Source: Thiobacillus sp.
GTDB taxonomy: Bacteria; Pseudomonadota; Gammaproteobacteria; Burkholderiales; Thiobacillaceae
Assembly: GCA_019459055.1 (NCBI GenBank)
Contig: JAIBEI010000033.1
Span: 57,288 to 121,287, forward strand
Reading direction: 5' to 3'
DNA length: 64,000 bases
Each line of letters begins with the position of its first letter. Within the stretch, counting starts at the first letter, position 1. Both the position numbers and the translations under genes were made by a program. Below, one piece after another: positions 1-11,219 of this stretch. Below the pieces are notes generated by a model, which saw only the letters and a list, made by a program, of their open reading frames with translations, ran no database searches and was not told the origin of the DNA.

Positions 1-1
1 C

Positions 2-301
2 CAGAAAGTCTTCGTGCGCGCGGTCAAGCGCGAGATGGTCAAATACGCCGACCCCAACCGCCAGGGCTATCCGCGCAACCTGCTGGAACAGATGGAGTCC
101 TTCACCCGCACCATCGGCGACCTACACAACTCCTATTTCGACGCAGGCATGCGCAGGGTCAGCGACTGTCTGTACAACCGCTGGAAAATGCTCTACGAAG
201 AAACCAAAAAACTGGCTGCAACCGGAGGCGACACCCAACCCGCCTGGGTTGACGTCATCAGGACGGAACAGACCGACATGCCCGCCTTTTTCGACGCATA
301 A
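2..301 (+). CDS. C-terminal part of an unidentified protein, truncated by the window start
   Basis: Open frame from base 2 to TAA at 299-301, followed by a strong intrinsic terminator; family not recognised. Confidence 0.6.
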   Translation, partial: QKVFVRAVKREMVKYADPNRQGYPRNLLEQMESFTRTIGDLHNSYFDAGMRRVSDCLYNRWKMLYEETKKLAATGGDTQPAWVDVIRTEQTDMPAFFDA

Positions 302-318
302 AGCCTTGTTTCGCTTGC

Positions 319-345
319 AAAAAGCCCGGTTTTTCCGGGCTTTTT
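319..345 (+). terminator. Intrinsic terminator between the upstream gene and sat
   Basis: AAAAAGCCCGG-TTTTT-CCGGGCTTTTT hairpin. Confidence 0.85.
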
Positions 346-467
346 CGTCACCGCCACCCCATATCAAACCCGCTTATCCTCAAATAAAAATAAAGGATTA
401 TTCAGGCGTCAACCCCAGTGCTATGCTGCCCCGACTCTAATACCCCCACACAGTCTAAGGAGACAGC

Positions 468-1676
468 ATGTCCAAACTGGTACGCCCACACGGTGGCGGT
501 GAACTCAAACCCCTGCTGCTGACGGGCGCCGCACTCGCCGCCGAAAAAACCCGTGCTGCTTCGCTGCCCAAGGTCACGATGAGCTCGCGTGAAACCGGTG
601 ACCTCATCATGCTGGGCATCGGCGGTTTCACCCCGCTGGAAGGCTACATGACCCATGCCGACTGGGAAGGCGTGTGTGACGGCTACAAAATGGCCAGCGG
701 CCTGTTCTGGCCGATCCCGGTCACCCTGTCGACCGATGACGAGGCCATCAAGGCCGGTGACGACGTCGCACTGATCGATGCCGAGACCGGCGACATCATG
801 GGCACCATGAAGGTGACCGAAAAATACACCATCGACAAGGCCCACGAGTGCATGCAGGTCTACAAGACCACCGACATGGAACACCCCGGCGTCAAGATGG
901 TCATGGCCCAGGGCAAATACAACCTGGCCGGCCCGGTCAAGGTGCTATCCACCGGCAGCTTCAAGGAAGAATACGGCGATCAGTTCATGACCCCGGCCGA
1001 AACCCGTGCCGCGTTCGAAAAAATGGGCTGGTCCAAGATTGCCGCCTTCCAGACGCGCAACCCGATGCACCGTTCGCACGAGTACCTGGCCAAGATCGCC
1101 ATCGAGACCATGGATGGCGTGCTGGTTCACTCCCTGCTGGGCGCGCTGAAGCCGGGCGACATCCCCGCCGAAGTGCGTTCCGAAGCCATCAGCGTGCTGG
1201 TCGAAAACTACTTCGCCCCCAACACCGTGATCCAGGCCGGCTACCCGCTGGACATGCGCTATGCCGGTCCGCGCGAAGCGCTGCTGCACGCGCTGTTCCG
1301 CCAGAACTACGGCTGCTCGCACCTGATCGTCGGCCGCGACCACGCCGGCGTGGGCGACTACTACGGCCCGTTCGACGCACAGAAGATCTTCGACGAAATC
1401 CCCAAGGGCTCGCTCGAAACCGTCAACATGAACATCGACTGGACCTTCTGGTGCAACAAGTGCGGCGGCATGGCCTCGCAGCGCACCTGCCCGCACACCA
1501 AGGACGACCGCATCCTGCTGTCCGGCACCAAGGTGCGTTCGATGCTATCCGAAGGCCAGGATCTGCCGGTCGAATTCAGCCGTCCCGAGGTCGCCAAGGT
1601 GCTGCAGAAGTACTACGCCGGTCTTTCCGCGGAACAGAACGTCAAGATCGAGTTGAAAGGCCACTCGGCTGCTTGA
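468..1676 (+). CDS. sat: Sulfate adenylyltransferase (dissimilatory ATP sulfurylase)
   Basis: 402 aa; [13 protein letters not shown] and [17 protein letters not shown] motifs; next to aprBA. Confidence 0.97.
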   Translation: MSKLVRPHGGGELKPLLLTGAALAAEKTRAASLPKVTMSSRETGDLIMLGIGGFTPLEGYMTHADWEGVCDGYKMASGLFWPIPVTLSTDDEAIKAGDDVALIDAETGDIMGTMKVTEKYTIDKAHECMQVYKTTDMEHPGVKMVMAQGKYNLAGPVKVLSTGSFKEEYGDQFMTPAETRAAFEKMGWSKIAAFQTRNPMHRSHEYLAKIAIETMDGVLVHSLLGALKPGDIPAEVRSEAISVLVENYFAPNTVIQAGYPLDMRYAGPREALLHALFRQNYGCSHLIVGRDHAGVGDYYGPFDAQKIFDEIPKGSLETVNMNIDWTFWCNKCGGMASQRTCPHTKDDRILLSGTKVRSMLSEGQDLPVEFSRPEVAKVLQKYYAGLSAEQNVKIELKGHSAA

Positions 1677-1859
1677 TTTTTCCATCCGGCAGCAATGCCG
1701 GATGGGATATGCCCTGCTCGCAGCAGCTGTCAACAGGGAAAAGATTTTAGGACACGAGCCTACCGGAAGCGGATTCGCGACACGCCCCGGCCAAGGACGG
1801 GTTCAGTTCTAATCGGACCGCGACGTACGCGGATTGTTAGCTAACTTTAGGAGACTGTA

Positions 1860-2333
1860 ATGCCAACCTATGTTCGTACCGACAAGTGCGACGGCTGCAA
1901 GGGTCAGGACAAGACCGCTTGTATGTACATCTGCCCGCACGATCTGATGAAGCTGGACAAGGACGGTTCTGAAACCGGCCATGCCATGCGTGCATTCAAC
2001 CAGGAGCCCGAGCAGTGCTGGGAGTGTTATTCCTGCGTGAAGATTTGCCCGCAGCAAGCCATCGAAGTCCGCCATTATGCCGACGTCGTGCCGCTGGGTG
2101 GCATGGTTCAGCCGCTGCGTGGTTCCGACTCCATCATGTGGACGATCAAGTTCCGTAACGGCGTGTTGAAGCGTTTCAAGTTCCCGATCCGCACCACGCC
2201 CGAAGGTTCCATTGACTGCTACGGCGGCAAGCCCATGCCCAAAATGGCTGACATCACATCCACGGGTTCGTTCACCCGGGACATGATGGGTGGTTACCGT
2301 CCCGGCAACCCTGCCGAACTGATCCGTAAGTAA
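1860..2333 (+). CDS. aprB: Adenylylsulfate reductase beta subunit (ferredoxin-like)
   Basis: 157 aa; CDGCKGQDKTACMYICPHDLM and CWECYSCVKICPQQAIEVRHYAD cluster motifs. Confidence 0.97.
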   Translation: MPTYVRTDKCDGCKGQDKTACMYICPHDLMKLDKDGSETGHAMRAFNQEPEQCWECYSCVKICPQQAIEVRHYADVVPLGGMVQPLRGSDSIMWTIKFRNGVLKRFKFPIRTTPEGSIDCYGGKPMPKMADITSTGSFTRDMMGGYRPGNPAELIRK

Positions 2334-2351
2334 TTAAGAGAGGTAAACGAA

Positions 2352-4373
2352 ATGGCTGGAGAATTTGGTAATCCCGAAGTAGTCCAGGAGGAAGTAGACA
2401 TTCTCCTGATCGGCGGTGGCATGGCATGCTGCGGCGCCGGTTACGAAGTCATGCGCTGGGCAGATGCTGCCAAGGCAGAGATGGGCATCGATCTGAAGAT
2501 CAAGCTGGTCGACAAGGCCGCGATGGACCGTTCCGGTGCCGTGGCACAGGGCCTGTCCGCGATCAACACGTACATCGGCTCGGAGCAGGATCCCGCCGAC
2601 TACGCCCGCATGGTCTCCAACGACCTGATGGGCATCACCCGCGACGACCTGGCCTACGACCTGGGCCGCAACGTGGACGATTCCGTGCACCTGTTCGAAG
2701 AATGGGGCCTGCCGATCTGGAAAACCGACGAAAACGGCGAGCGTCATGACGGCGCCCAGGGCCTGCCCACGCTGAAAGACGGCGGCAAGCCCGTGCGTTC
2801 CGGCAAATGGCAGATCATGATCAACGGCGAATCCTACAAATGGATCGTTGCTGAAGCCACCAAAAAAGCACTCGGCATGGATCGCATCGAAGAGCGTATC
2901 TTCATCGTCAAGCTGGTCAACGACAAGAACGACCCGAGCCGCATCGCCGGTGCCGTCGGTTTCTCGACCCGCGACCACAAAGTTGTCGTGTACAAGGCCA
3001 AGTCCATTCTGCTGGCCGCTGGTGGTTGCGTGAACATCTTCCGTCCGCGCTCCGTCGGTGAAGGTACCGGCCGCGCCTGGTACCCGGTGTGGAACGCAGG
3101 CTCGACCTACGCGATGGCTGCCGAAGCCGGCGCCGAGTTGACCATGATGGAAAACCGCTTCGTTCCCGCCCGCTTCAAGGACGGCTACGGCCCGGTCGGC
3201 GCCTGGTTCCTGCTGTTCAAAGCGCAAGCTGTGAACGCCTACGGCGAAGTCTACATGGTGAAGAACAAGGAACTGCTGAACGACTACCCCCCCTACGGGC
3301 AGGCAGCCGTTCCCGCATCGTGCCTGCGTAACCACCTGATGCTGAAGGAAATGAAAGAAGGCCGCGGTCCCATTTACATGGACACCGTGACTGCTTTGGC
3401 AAAACTGCGTGAAACGCTGACCCCGCGCGAAGTGAAGCACCTGGAAGCAGAAGCCTGGGAAGACTTCCTCGACATGTGCGTCGGCCAGTGCGGTATCTGG
3501 GTGGGCGAGAACATCGAGCCGGAGAAGAAGAACTCCGAACTCATGCCGACCGAGCCCTACCTGCTTGGTTCGCACTCCGGTTGCTGCGGCATATGGGTGT
3601 CGGGTCCCGAAGATCTGGGCGCACCGACCGACGAAGGCCACGCCGACGCGGACAAGATCCCGGCTCACCTGCCCAAGGGCTGGAACTGGGGCTACCGCTC
3701 GATGACCACGGTCAAGGGTCTGTTCACCGCCGGCGACGGCGTGGGCGCATCCGGCCACAAGTTCTCCTCCGGCTCGCACGCCGAAGGCCGCATGTGTGCC
3801 AAGTCCATGGTCAAGTACTGCATCGACAACAAGGATTGGAAACCTGAACTCGACACCTCCGTCGAGCAGCTGGTGGAAGACATCTACAAGCCGGTGCGCA
3901 CGTACCTCGAGCACAAGGACTACACCACGGCGATCGACGTCAACCCCAACTACATCACGCCCAAGATGCTGCAGTTCCGTCTGCAGAAGATCATGGACGA
4001 GTACGTTGCAGGTGTCGCGACCTACTACACGACCAACGCCAACATGCTGGGCGTGGCGGAAGAAAAGCTGAACATGCTGAAGGAAGACGCTGAGAAGATG
4101 CGTGCAAAAGACCTGCACGAACTGCTCCGCGCGTGGGAAAACTATCACCGCATCCTCACGGCCGAAGCCCACATGAAGCACATCCAGTTCCGTCAGGAAA
4201 GCCGTTACCCCGGCTTCTACTACCGCATGGACAAGAACTTTGTCGATGAGGAAAATTGGCATTGTTTCGTGAACTCGATCTACGACAAGAACTCCAAACA
4301 GTGGAACTGCTTCAAGCGCGCCCACGTGGATCTGGTCGACAAGTCCAAGCTGTTCAAGCCCGCTGCTCACTAA
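2352..4373 (+). CDS. aprA: Adenylylsulfate reductase alpha subunit
   Basis: 673 aa flavoprotein; GGGMACCGAGYEV, GSEQDPADYARMVSNDLMG, HSGCCGIWVSGPED; directly after aprB. Confidence 0.97.
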   Translation: MAGEFGNPEVVQEEVDILLIGGGMACCGAGYEVMRWADAAKAEMGIDLKIKLVDKAAMDRSGAVAQGLSAINTYIGSEQDPADYARMVSNDLMGITRDDLAYDLGRNVDDSVHLFEEWGLPIWKTDENGERHDGAQGLPTLKDGGKPVRSGKWQIMINGESYKWIVAEATKKALGMDRIEERIFIVKLVNDKNDPSRIAGAVGFSTRDHKVVVYKAKSILLAAGGCVNIFRPRSVGEGTGRAWYPVWNAGSTYAMAAEAGAELTMMENRFVPARFKDGYGPVGAWFLLFKAQAVNAYGEVYMVKNKELLNDYPPYGQAAVPASCLRNHLMLKEMKEGRGPIYMDTVTALAKLRETLTPREVKHLEAEAWEDFLDMCVGQCGIWVGENIEPEKKNSELMPTEPYLLGSHSGCCGIWVSGPEDLGAPTDEGHADADKIPAHLPKGWNWGYRSMTTVKGLFTAGDGVGASGHKFSSGSHAEGRMCAKSMVKYCIDNKDWKPELDTSVEQLVEDIYKPVRTYLEHKDYTTAIDVNPNYITPKMLQFRLQKIMDEYVAGVATYYTTNANMLGVAEEKLNMLKEDAEKMRAKDLHELLRAWENYHRILTAEAHMKHIQFRQESRYPGFYYRMDKNFVDEENWHCFVNSIYDKNSKQWNCFKRAHVDLVDKSKLFKPAAH

Positions 4374-4403
4374 TTCGCAAGAATTAGCCAGGTAGTAAGC
4401 TCC

Positions 4404-4467
4404 GGGCGCCGCTGTTTCAATAACGGCGCCCTTTAAAACCGGGCGCCATCAGGCGCCCGGTTTTTTT
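4404..4467 (+). terminator. Tandem hairpins ending in a T-run after aprA
   Basis: GGGCGCCG...CGGCGCCC at 4404-4431, then CCGGGCGCC-ATCA-GGCGCCCGG-TTTTTTT. Confidence 0.85.
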
Positions 4468-4641
4468 CCACCCTCAATAACAGTGAGGCAGGCAAGGTTT
4501 AGCATCCAGCCGAAAGCGCGTACCCTAAAGGACTCCGATCCGCTATCCGCTAAAGCGCATGCAGAGTCGTATGCCCTACGCACTCCCGTCTGTGTGTTGA
4601 TTATTTTTGAAGTGAGGGGCCAAGCCCCACGAGGTTGAACC

Positions 4642-5553
4642 ATGAACGAAGCCGAATTTAAAGACATGATCGACGACTCCCCGTTTGCGGGAAGTCCGGT
4701 CAAACCCATCATGCTGACGGAAGACGCAACGCTGCAGTTCCGCTGCCATCGCGACGTCAAGTGCTGGAACGCCTGCTGCAGCAACATCGACATTCCGCTC
4801 ACCCCCTACGACATCCTGCGCCTGAAAAAACGGCTGGACATGTCGTCCGGCGAATTTCTCAACCAGTATTCGGTGCCGTTCGAGATGGACAAGGACGGCA
4901 TGCCCGGGGTGAAACTGAAGCCAGTCGAAGGCGGCACCGCCTGTCAATTCATGACCCCCGAAGGCTGCGGCGTCTACGAAGATCGGCCGACCTCCTGCCG
5001 TTACTACCCGGTGGCGCTGTTGACCATGCGCCGCTCCGACGAATACGTCGACCGCAGCGCCTATGCCATGGTGAAAGAGCCGCACTGCCTCGGCCATTTC
5101 GAGGACAAGACGCAAACCATCGAGCAATACCGCACCGAACAGGGCGTCGTCGAATACGACGAGAAGGCCCGTGCCTGGCGGCAGCTGGTGGTCAAGCGCA
5201 AGTCAGCCGGCCCTTCCATCGGCAAGCCCTCGCCGATTTCCAACCAGCTGTTCTTCATGGCGAGCTACGACGTCGACCGTTTCCGTGCGTTCGTCATGAG
5301 CCCGAGCTTCAACGACACCTACAACATTCCAGTCGAGATCATGGCGACATTGATCGCCGACGACGAAGCCCTGCTCGACTTTGGCATGAACTTCCTGCGC
5401 CATGCGCTATTCGGCGAAGATTTTGTCGAGCAGCACCCCGGGGCGTATGAAAAACGTCTGGCACGCAAGCGCGCCCTGGCCGAGCAGGAAAAGGAAGCCG
5501 GGTTCCAGAAGAAGATGGAACTGGAAGACGACAAATATTCAGGCGAACACTGA
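4642..5553 (+). CDS. YkgJ-family cysteine cluster protein
   Basis: 303 aa; [31 protein letters not shown] and [26 protein letters not shown] cysteine pattern. Confidence 0.85.
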   Translation: MNEAEFKDMIDDSPFAGSPVKPIMLTEDATLQFRCHRDVKCWNACCSNIDIPLTPYDILRLKKRLDMSSGEFLNQYSVPFEMDKDGMPGVKLKPVEGGTACQFMTPEGCGVYEDRPTSCRYYPVALLTMRRSDEYVDRSAYAMVKEPHCLGHFEDKTQTIEQYRTEQGVVEYDEKARAWRQLVVKRKSAGPSIGKPSPISNQLFFMASYDVDRFRAFVMSPSFNDTYNIPVEIMATLIADDEALLDFGMNFLRHALFGEDFVEQHPGAYEKRLARKRALAEQEKEAGFQKKMELEDDKYSGEH

Positions 5554-5559
5554 ACACCG

Positions 5560-6030
5560 ATGCGTTTGCTTGCTCTAGCCCTACTCGCGCTGCCTGCCCT
5601 GCTGTCCACGGGGGCGTCGGCACAGGCCACGCTCAACAAGTGCATCGACGCGCAGGGCAAGATCACCTATTCCAACCTGCCCTGCCGCGATGCCCGGGAG
5701 GCCCGCAAGGTGGCAATCGATCCCACACCGCTGCCCGATCCCGCACCGCCAGCGCCCCTCCGGGTCGAGCCTGCCAAACCCGCCGCGCCCAAAGCGGCAA
5801 GCAGCGCCAAAGAAACCGCCACCCTGCGCCTCGAGACCCAGCGCACCACCGGCAAGCCTGCTGCACGTCTCTCGGCGCGCCAGTGCGACACGCTGACCGA
5901 CAAGCTGGGACGCGTGTTCGACAAGATGGATCAGGCGCGCCGCAAGGGCTACACGCAGGAACAGATGAATACGTGGAACCAGGAAGTCAAAGACCTCGAA
6001 CGCCAGAAACGGCAATCCGGCTGCTTTTGA
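5560..6030 (+). CDS. DUF4124-like secreted protein
   Basis: Signal peptide then [18 protein letters not shown]; 156 aa. Confidence 0.7.
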   Translation: MRLLALALLALPALLSTGASAQATLNKCIDAQGKITYSNLPCRDAREARKVAIDPTPLPDPAPPAPLRVEPAKPAAPKAASSAKETATLRLETQRTTGKPAARLSARQCDTLTDKLGRVFDKMDQARRKGYTQEQMNTWNQEVKDLERQKRQSGCF

Positions 6031-6044
6031 AAGTCACTTCGGCC

Positions 6045-6857
6045 ATGAACGCCCGCACTCTCGACCCTGCGCACCACCTGATCGAAAAAGAACCGTACTA
6101 CGAAGCTGTCGGCGACGAAATCCAGCTGTTCGAGGCGGCCTGGCGGCAGCAGATTCCGGTGCTGCTGAAAGGCCCCACCGGCTGCGGCAAGACACGCTTC
6201 ATGGAGCACATGGCGTGGCGCCTCAAGCGACCTTTGATCACCGTATCGTGCCACGACGACCTCACCGCTTCCGACCTGGTCGGCCGCTATCTGGTGAAGG
6301 GCGGCGAAACCGTGTGGGTCGACGGCCCGCTCACCCGCGCGGTGCGCGCAGGCGGCATCTGCTACCTGGATGAAGTCGTCGAAGCGCGCAAGGACACCAT
6401 GGTGGTGATCCATCCGCTGGCCGACGACCGCCGCACCCTGCCGATGGAGAAGCTCGGCCTCGAAGTCGAGGCCCCCCCCGAATTCTGCCTCGCGATTTCC
6501 TACAACCCCGGCTACCAGAGCGTGCTCAAGGACTTGAAGCAGTCGACCCGGCAGCGCTTTGTCGCGCTGGAATTCGACTACCCGTCGGCCGAACTCGAAC
6601 GCCGCATCGTCGCCACCGAATCCGGCGTGTCCGACCCCATCGCCGACAGCCTGGTGCGCTTCGCCCAGATGACGCGCAACCTCAAGGGCAGCGGACTGGA
6701 GGAAGGCGCCTCGACGCGGCTGCTGGTGCATGCCGGCAAGCTGATCGCCGACGGCGTCAGCCCGGTGACGGCGTGCAAATCGGCAGTCGCGCAGGCGATC
6801 ACCGACGACGCCGACATGCTGAAGGCCATACAGGAACTCTCCTCATCGATTTTCTGA
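6045..6857 (+). CDS. cbbQ: CbbQ/NirQ/NorQ-family AAA+ ATPase
   Basis: Walker A GPTGCGKT, Walker [15 protein letters not shown] at 6045 (270 aa); followed by cbbO. Confidence 0.88.
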   Translation: MNARTLDPAHHLIEKEPYYEAVGDEIQLFEAAWRQQIPVLLKGPTGCGKTRFMEHMAWRLKRPLITVSCHDDLTASDLVGRYLVKGGETVWVDGPLTRAVRAGGICYLDEVVEARKDTMVVIHPLADDRRTLPMEKLGLEVEAPPEFCLAISYNPGYQSVLKDLKQSTRQRFVALEFDYPSAELERRIVATESGVSDPIADSLVRFAQMTRNLKGSGLEEGASTRLLVHAGKLIADGVSPVTACKSAVAQAITDDADMLKAIQELSSSIF

Positions 6858-6867
6858 TGGGCACCTG

Positions 6868-8988
6868 ATGGCGCAGCCACCGCTCACCGCCTCCGAGATC
6901 GAGGCCAGCCTCCACGTCTGGCTGGAAACCGAATTCACCTATTTCAAGGTCGAGCAACTCGCCACCGAGCTTGAACCGCTGACGCGCGACGAGCAGGACT
7001 TCATCCTCGGCTGGATTCGCCGCATTGCCTCGACCCACATCACGCTCGCATGGCAGTTCGGCCGCCGCGCGCCCGCGCTGCTGCCGCGCATGGAGCGGCG
7101 CCTGCTCGAAGCCTGGGCGGTGCATACCTGCGACGTATTCGACCGCACTGGCCTGCAGAACGCGCTCAGGGTGATGGAACAGGTCGACACCTTCGACGAA
7201 GTGCAGCATCGGCACGACGCCGCCGGTGCGCTGTTCGACGACATCGCGCCGGTGCTGGGTAATTTCGTCTGCGGCCTCTCCGGCCGCCGGTTGCGCATCG
7301 AGGAAGGCGACGCCGCCTGGACCGACGGCGAGCGTATCGTGCTGCCGCCGCTGATCGCCGCACTGCCGAATCTGGATGACAACTTTCAGCTCGCCAAGAT
7401 CACCGTCGCGCTGTTGTGGGCGCAAACCCGCTTCGGCAGCCTGCGCGTCGACCACGCTGCGATTGCCGCCGGCTATGCCGACCCCGAACGCGCCCTCATC
7501 CGACTTTACGCACTGGAAACGCTGCGCCTCACTGCGCGCACCGCGCGCGAACTGCCCGGCCTGCACCGCCAGATGCAGCGACTGCGCGCGCTGCTCGATC
7601 CCCCCCTGCCGCCCGCCTGGCAGCGTTTCGAAGCGGCGCTGGCCGCCGAGCAGGCGACGATCGACGACAGTCTGGCCCTGCTCGACGCCGCCTACGACGA
7701 GGCCGAGTGCCCGCAGTGGAGCGACCAGGGTTGCCTGCGCCCGGATGCGATTGCCGCCGCCCGTGCCGCCCGGCTGGACAAGGAAAAGGCACGGCTGCGC
7801 ATCAAGCTGGCCGAACTGCTGGAAGAGCACACGGCCGCGCAGCCCGATCCGCTGTCCGCCACTGAAACGCGGCCCGAGCTGGACGTGACGCCGCGCGATG
7901 AAAACGGCCAGCTCGACTTCGACATTACCCTCGACGACGCCCCGATCGCGCCGCCCGAGGGCGTCAAGCAGCTGCTCACCTCGGTCTATCTCGACTTCGG
8001 CGAAATCCCCCCGGAATACCTCGTACCGGCGGGCGACGGCGAATACGATCCCAACCGCGTGTTCGACCAGCCCGAAGACCCGGACGCCGTATGGCAGGGC
8101 ACCTATCACGAGAAAGGCGCCGTGCTGTATCCCGAGTGGGATCACGGCCGTCAGCATTACCGCAAGAACTGGTGCGTGATGCGTGAAAAAACCGTCACCC
8201 CGGTCCACGACACGTTCCATCGCGATACGCTCAATAAATATGCCGGAGTGGTGAAGCACCTGCGCAGGAAGTTCGAGGCGCTGCGCGACGAAAACCGCCT
8301 CGACAAGCGGCAGACCCAGGGCGACGAGGTCGACCTCGATGCGCTGATCGAAGCACTTGCCGACGCGAAAGATGGCCGTGAGATGAGCGATCGCCTGTTC
8401 GTGCGCCTGCACCGCGCCGAGCGCAACATCGCCGTGGTGTTTCTGGTCGACATGAGCGGCTCCACCAAGGGCTGGATCAACGAGGCCGAGCGCGAGGCGC
8501 TGATCCTGCTGTGCGAGGCACTGGAACTCTTGGGCGACCGTTACGCGATCTACGGCTTCTCAGGCACCACGCGCAAACGCTGCGAGCTGTTCCGCATCAA
8601 GACCTTCGACGAGCCCTACGGCGACGAAGTGAAGGCACGCATCGCCGGCATCCGCCCGCAGGAATACACCCGCATGGGTTTTGCGCTGCGTCACATGACG
8701 AAGCTCCTGAACCAGGTCGAAGCCAAAACCCGCGTGCTGATCACGCTGTCGGACGGCCGCCCGGATGATTATTTCGACGTCTACCGCGGCCAGTACGGCA
8801 TCGAGGACACGCGCATGGCGCTGCTGGAAGCGGCCCGAACCGGCATTCACCCCTTCTGCATCACGCTCGACCGCGAAGCGCGCGACTACCTGCCGCACAT
8901 GTACGGCGCGGCGCGTTACATCATTCTGGATGACGTGCGACAATTGCCGGTGAAAGTCACCGACATTTACCGACGCATCACGACATGA
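6868..8988 (+). CDS. cbbO: CbbO/NorD-type von Willebrand factor A domain protein
   Basis: 706 aa; MIDAS motif VFLVDMSGSTKGW; downstream of cbbQ. Confidence 0.85.
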   Translation: MAQPPLTASEIEASLHVWLETEFTYFKVEQLATELEPLTRDEQDFILGWIRRIASTHITLAWQFGRRAPALLPRMERRLLEAWAVHTCDVFDRTGLQNALRVMEQVDTFDEVQHRHDAAGALFDDIAPVLGNFVCGLSGRRLRIEEGDAAWTDGERIVLPPLIAALPNLDDNFQLAKITVALLWAQTRFGSLRVDHAAIAAGYADPERALIRLYALETLRLTARTARELPGLHRQMQRLRALLDPPLPPAWQRFEAALAAEQATIDDSLALLDAAYDEAECPQWSDQGCLRPDAIAAARAARLDKEKARLRIKLAELLEEHTAAQPDPLSATETRPELDVTPRDENGQLDFDITLDDAPIAPPEGVKQLLTSVYLDFGEIPPEYLVPAGDGEYDPNRVFDQPEDPDAVWQGTYHEKGAVLYPEWDHGRQHYRKNWCVMREKTVTPVHDTFHRDTLNKYAGVVKHLRRKFEALRDENRLDKRQTQGDEVDLDALIEALADAKDGREMSDRLFVRLHRAERNIAVVFLVDMSGSTKGWINEAEREALILLCEALELLGDRYAIYGFSGTTRKRCELFRIKTFDEPYGDEVKARIAGIRPQEYTRMGFALRHMTKLLNQVEAKTRVLITLSDGRPDDYFDVYRGQYGIEDTRMALLEAARTGIHPFCITLDREARDYLPHMYGAARYIILDDVRQLPVKVTDIYRRITT

Positions 8989-9260
8989 TCCCGGACGAAC
9001 TCAAAACAGGATTTTTCTACAGCAACGGCGCCTACGGCCGCACCTGGGGCGTGCGCCAGCTGACCGAAATCGCCGTCGACGCCGAAACCGGCGAGGTGGT
9101 TTATCACTTCAAGGGAATCGCCGGCACCTGCCGCCGCAAGAAAGGCCATTGCAGCCCCGCGGAGTTTGCCCGCTGGGCAAAATATCAGGTGGCGCTGCTG
9201 GAAAACGACTGGAAACGGGTCGGCGGCGACACAGCGCCGGCCAAGTCTCAGGCAGCTTAA
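8985..9260 (+). CDS. Small conserved-looking protein of unknown function, coupled to cbbO
   Basis: 91 aa; ATGA overlap with the cbbO stop; GC-rich coding character; no family recognised. Confidence 0.7.
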   Translation: MIPDELKTGFFYSNGAYGRTWGVRQLTEIAVDAETGEVVYHFKGIAGTCRRKKGHCSPAEFARWAKYQVALLENDWKRVGGDTAPAKSQAA

Positions 9261-10333
9261 GCTGCGGGGGGAGCGGTGACGGGCAAAACCGCCGCAGCTT
9301 CGTCTTCCTCCAGCACCACGGCTGCCTGCGTGCCCAGGTAGTCCATCACCGCATAGGTGAGCGCCGTGCAACCGGTGCCGTCGAGCGCAGAAATCGCGAA
9401 CACCGGCCCGGTCCATTCATAGTCCGCCACGAATTGGGCCACCACAGCCTCGCGTTCGGCCTCGTCCACCATGTCGATCTTGTTCAGCACCAGCCAGCGC
9501 GTCTTGTCATACAGCTTCTGGTCGTACTTGCGCAGTTCCTCGACGATGGCGCGCGCCTCGTGCACCGGGTCGCCGGCTTCCCAACGCGGTGAAATGTCGA
9601 CCAGATGCAGCAGCACCCGCGTACGCTGCAGATGGCGCAGGAACTGGTGGCCCAGCCCCGCGCCTTCCGCCGCGCCCTCGATCAGACCCGGAATGTCGGC
9701 GATGACAAAACTGCGTTCGCTGTCGACCCGCACCACGCCCAGATTGGGCGCCAGCGTGGTGAACGGATAGTCGGCCACCTTGGGGCGCGCCGCCGACACC
9801 GCACGAATGAAGGTCGATTTGCCCGCGTTGGGCATACCCAGCAAGCCGACGTCCGCCAGCACCTTCAGTTCCATCTCCAGTTCCCATTCCTCGCCCGGTT
9901 CGCCCAGCGTGTGCTGGCGCGGTGCGCGGTTGGTGCTCGACTTGAAATGCAGGTTGCCCAGCCCGCCCTTGCCGCCTTTGGCCAGGCAAACCGTCCGCCC
10001 ATCCGCCGCCAGGTCGGCCACCACCTCGCCGCTGTTGATGTCGGTGAACACGGTGCCCACCGGCACGCGGACAATGAGGTCCTCGCCGCCTTTGCCGTAG
10101 CACTGCGCGCCGCGCCCGTTTTCGCCTTTTTGCGCCTTGAAGACGTGCTTGAAGCGAAACTCGACCAGGGTATTGATGTTGCGGTCGGCCACCGCGATCA
10201 CGCTGCCGCCACGACCGCCATCGCCCCCATCGGGGCCGCCGAACGGGATGTTTTTCTCGCGGCGGAACGAAGCGCTGCCGTCACCGCCCTTGCCGGCGAT
10301 GACCTGTATTTTGGCTTCGTCGATGAATTTCAT
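9257..10333 (-). CDS. obgE: GTPase ObgE/CgtA
   Basis: [27 protein letters not shown] Obg fold; [36 protein letters not shown]. Confidence 0.97.
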   Translation of the reverse strand: MKFIDEAKIQVIAGKGGDGSASFRREKNIPFGGPDGGDGGRGGSVIAVADRNINTLVEFRFKHVFKAQKGENGRGAQCYGKGGEDLIVRVPVGTVFTDINSGEVVADLAADGRTVCLAKGGKGGLGNLHFKSSTNRAPRQHTLGEPGEEWELEMELKVLADVGLLGMPNAGKSTFIRAVSAARPKVADYPFTTLAPNLGVVRVDSERSFVIADIPGLIEGAAEGAGLGHQFLRHLQRTRVLLHLVDISPRWEAGDPVHEARAIVEELRKYDQKLYDKTRWLVLNKIDMVDEAEREAVVAQFVADYEWTGPVFAISALDGTGCTALTYAVMDYLGTQAAVVLEEDEAAAVLPVTAPPAA

Positions 10334-10352
10334 ATTGAATATCCTGGAAACA

Positions 10353-10383
10353 AAAAAGCCCCATCCGGCGGACAGGGCTTTTT
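10353..10383 (-). terminator. Intrinsic terminator between rpmA and obgE
   Basis: AAAAAGCCC...GGGCTTTTT perfect stem. Confidence 0.8.
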
Positions 10384-10443
10384 GGCGAACGAATCGGAAT
10401 CAGTTCAAATCAACTCAGACCGTCGAGCCAATCATCGAGCCAA

Positions 10444-10707
10444 TCACACTGCGACCGGCTCGATGCGAACCGTGCGACGACGGGCAGCGCCCTTGATCTC
10501 GAACTTGACCGTGCCGTGCGCCTTGGCGAACAGGGTGTGGTCCTTGCCGATGCCGACGTTGTCGCCGGGGTGGAACTGGGTGCCGCGCTGACGCACGATG
10601 ATGTTGCCTGCCAGGACCAGTTCGCCGCCGTAGCGCTTCACGCCGAGACGTTTCGACTCCGAATCGCGGCCGTTACGGGTACTGCCGCCTGCTTTCTTGT
10701 GTGCCAT
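10444..10707 (-). CDS. rpmA: 50S ribosomal protein L27
   Basis: [29 protein letters not shown]. Confidence 0.98.
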   Translation of the reverse strand: MAHKKAGGSTRNGRDSESKRLGVKRYGGELVLAGNIIVRQRGTQFHPGDNVGIGKDHTLFAKAHGTVKFEIKGAARRRTVRIEPVAV

Positions 10708-10719
10708 GGTATGAGCTCC

Positions 10720-11031
10720 TTATGCCGTAATGCCGCCGATTTGCACTTCGGTGAAGTGCTGACGATGGCCCTGGCTCTTGCGATAATGCTTACGGCGGCG
10801 CATCTTGAAGATCTTGATCTTGTCGCCGCGGGCCTGGTTCAGCACAGTGGCCGTAACCGTGGCGCCGCGCAGCATGGGCGCGCCCATCTTGATGTCGGCA
10901 CCATCGCCTACCATCAATACCTGATCAAAGGTGATCTCGCTGCCGATCTCGCCGTCCAGCTTTTCAATTTTAAGTTTGTCACCGGCGCTCACGCGATATT
11001 GCTTGCCGCCGGTTTTGATGACTGCGTACAT
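10720..11031 (-). CDS. rplU: 50S ribosomal protein L21
   Basis: [25 protein letters not shown]; upstream of rpmA. Confidence 0.98.
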   Translation of the reverse strand: MYAVIKTGGKQYRVSAGDKLKIEKLDGEIGSEITFDQVLMVGDGADIKMGAPMLRGATVTATVLNQARGDKIKIFKMRRRKHYRKSQGHRQHFTEVQIGGITA

Positions 11032-11219
11032 GGGGGGTCTCCAACCAATACGAACCCAGGAAAGCGCAGAAGTTTATCGGTGATGCCGAAACAAGTCAAA
11101 CCATTTGGCAGGCTATTTGAATACACCGCTTGCGCACATGCCTCGCATGCATGCATTGCGATGAAAAAGTCCGGCGGGGCTGCTACCATTGCGGGCTTAT
11201 CCAATAACAAGCCTGAATC

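Noticed and set aside
2334-4370. 678-aa minus-strand ORF opposite aprA
   Set aside because: Antisense shadow of a GC-rich gene; low-complexity H/V/G-rich translation and no family motifs, while aprA is unambiguous.
5640-6044. N-terminal extension of CbbQ in the ORF track (start 5640)
   Set aside because: The extension overlaps the DUF4124 gene in another frame; true start is most likely ATG 6045.
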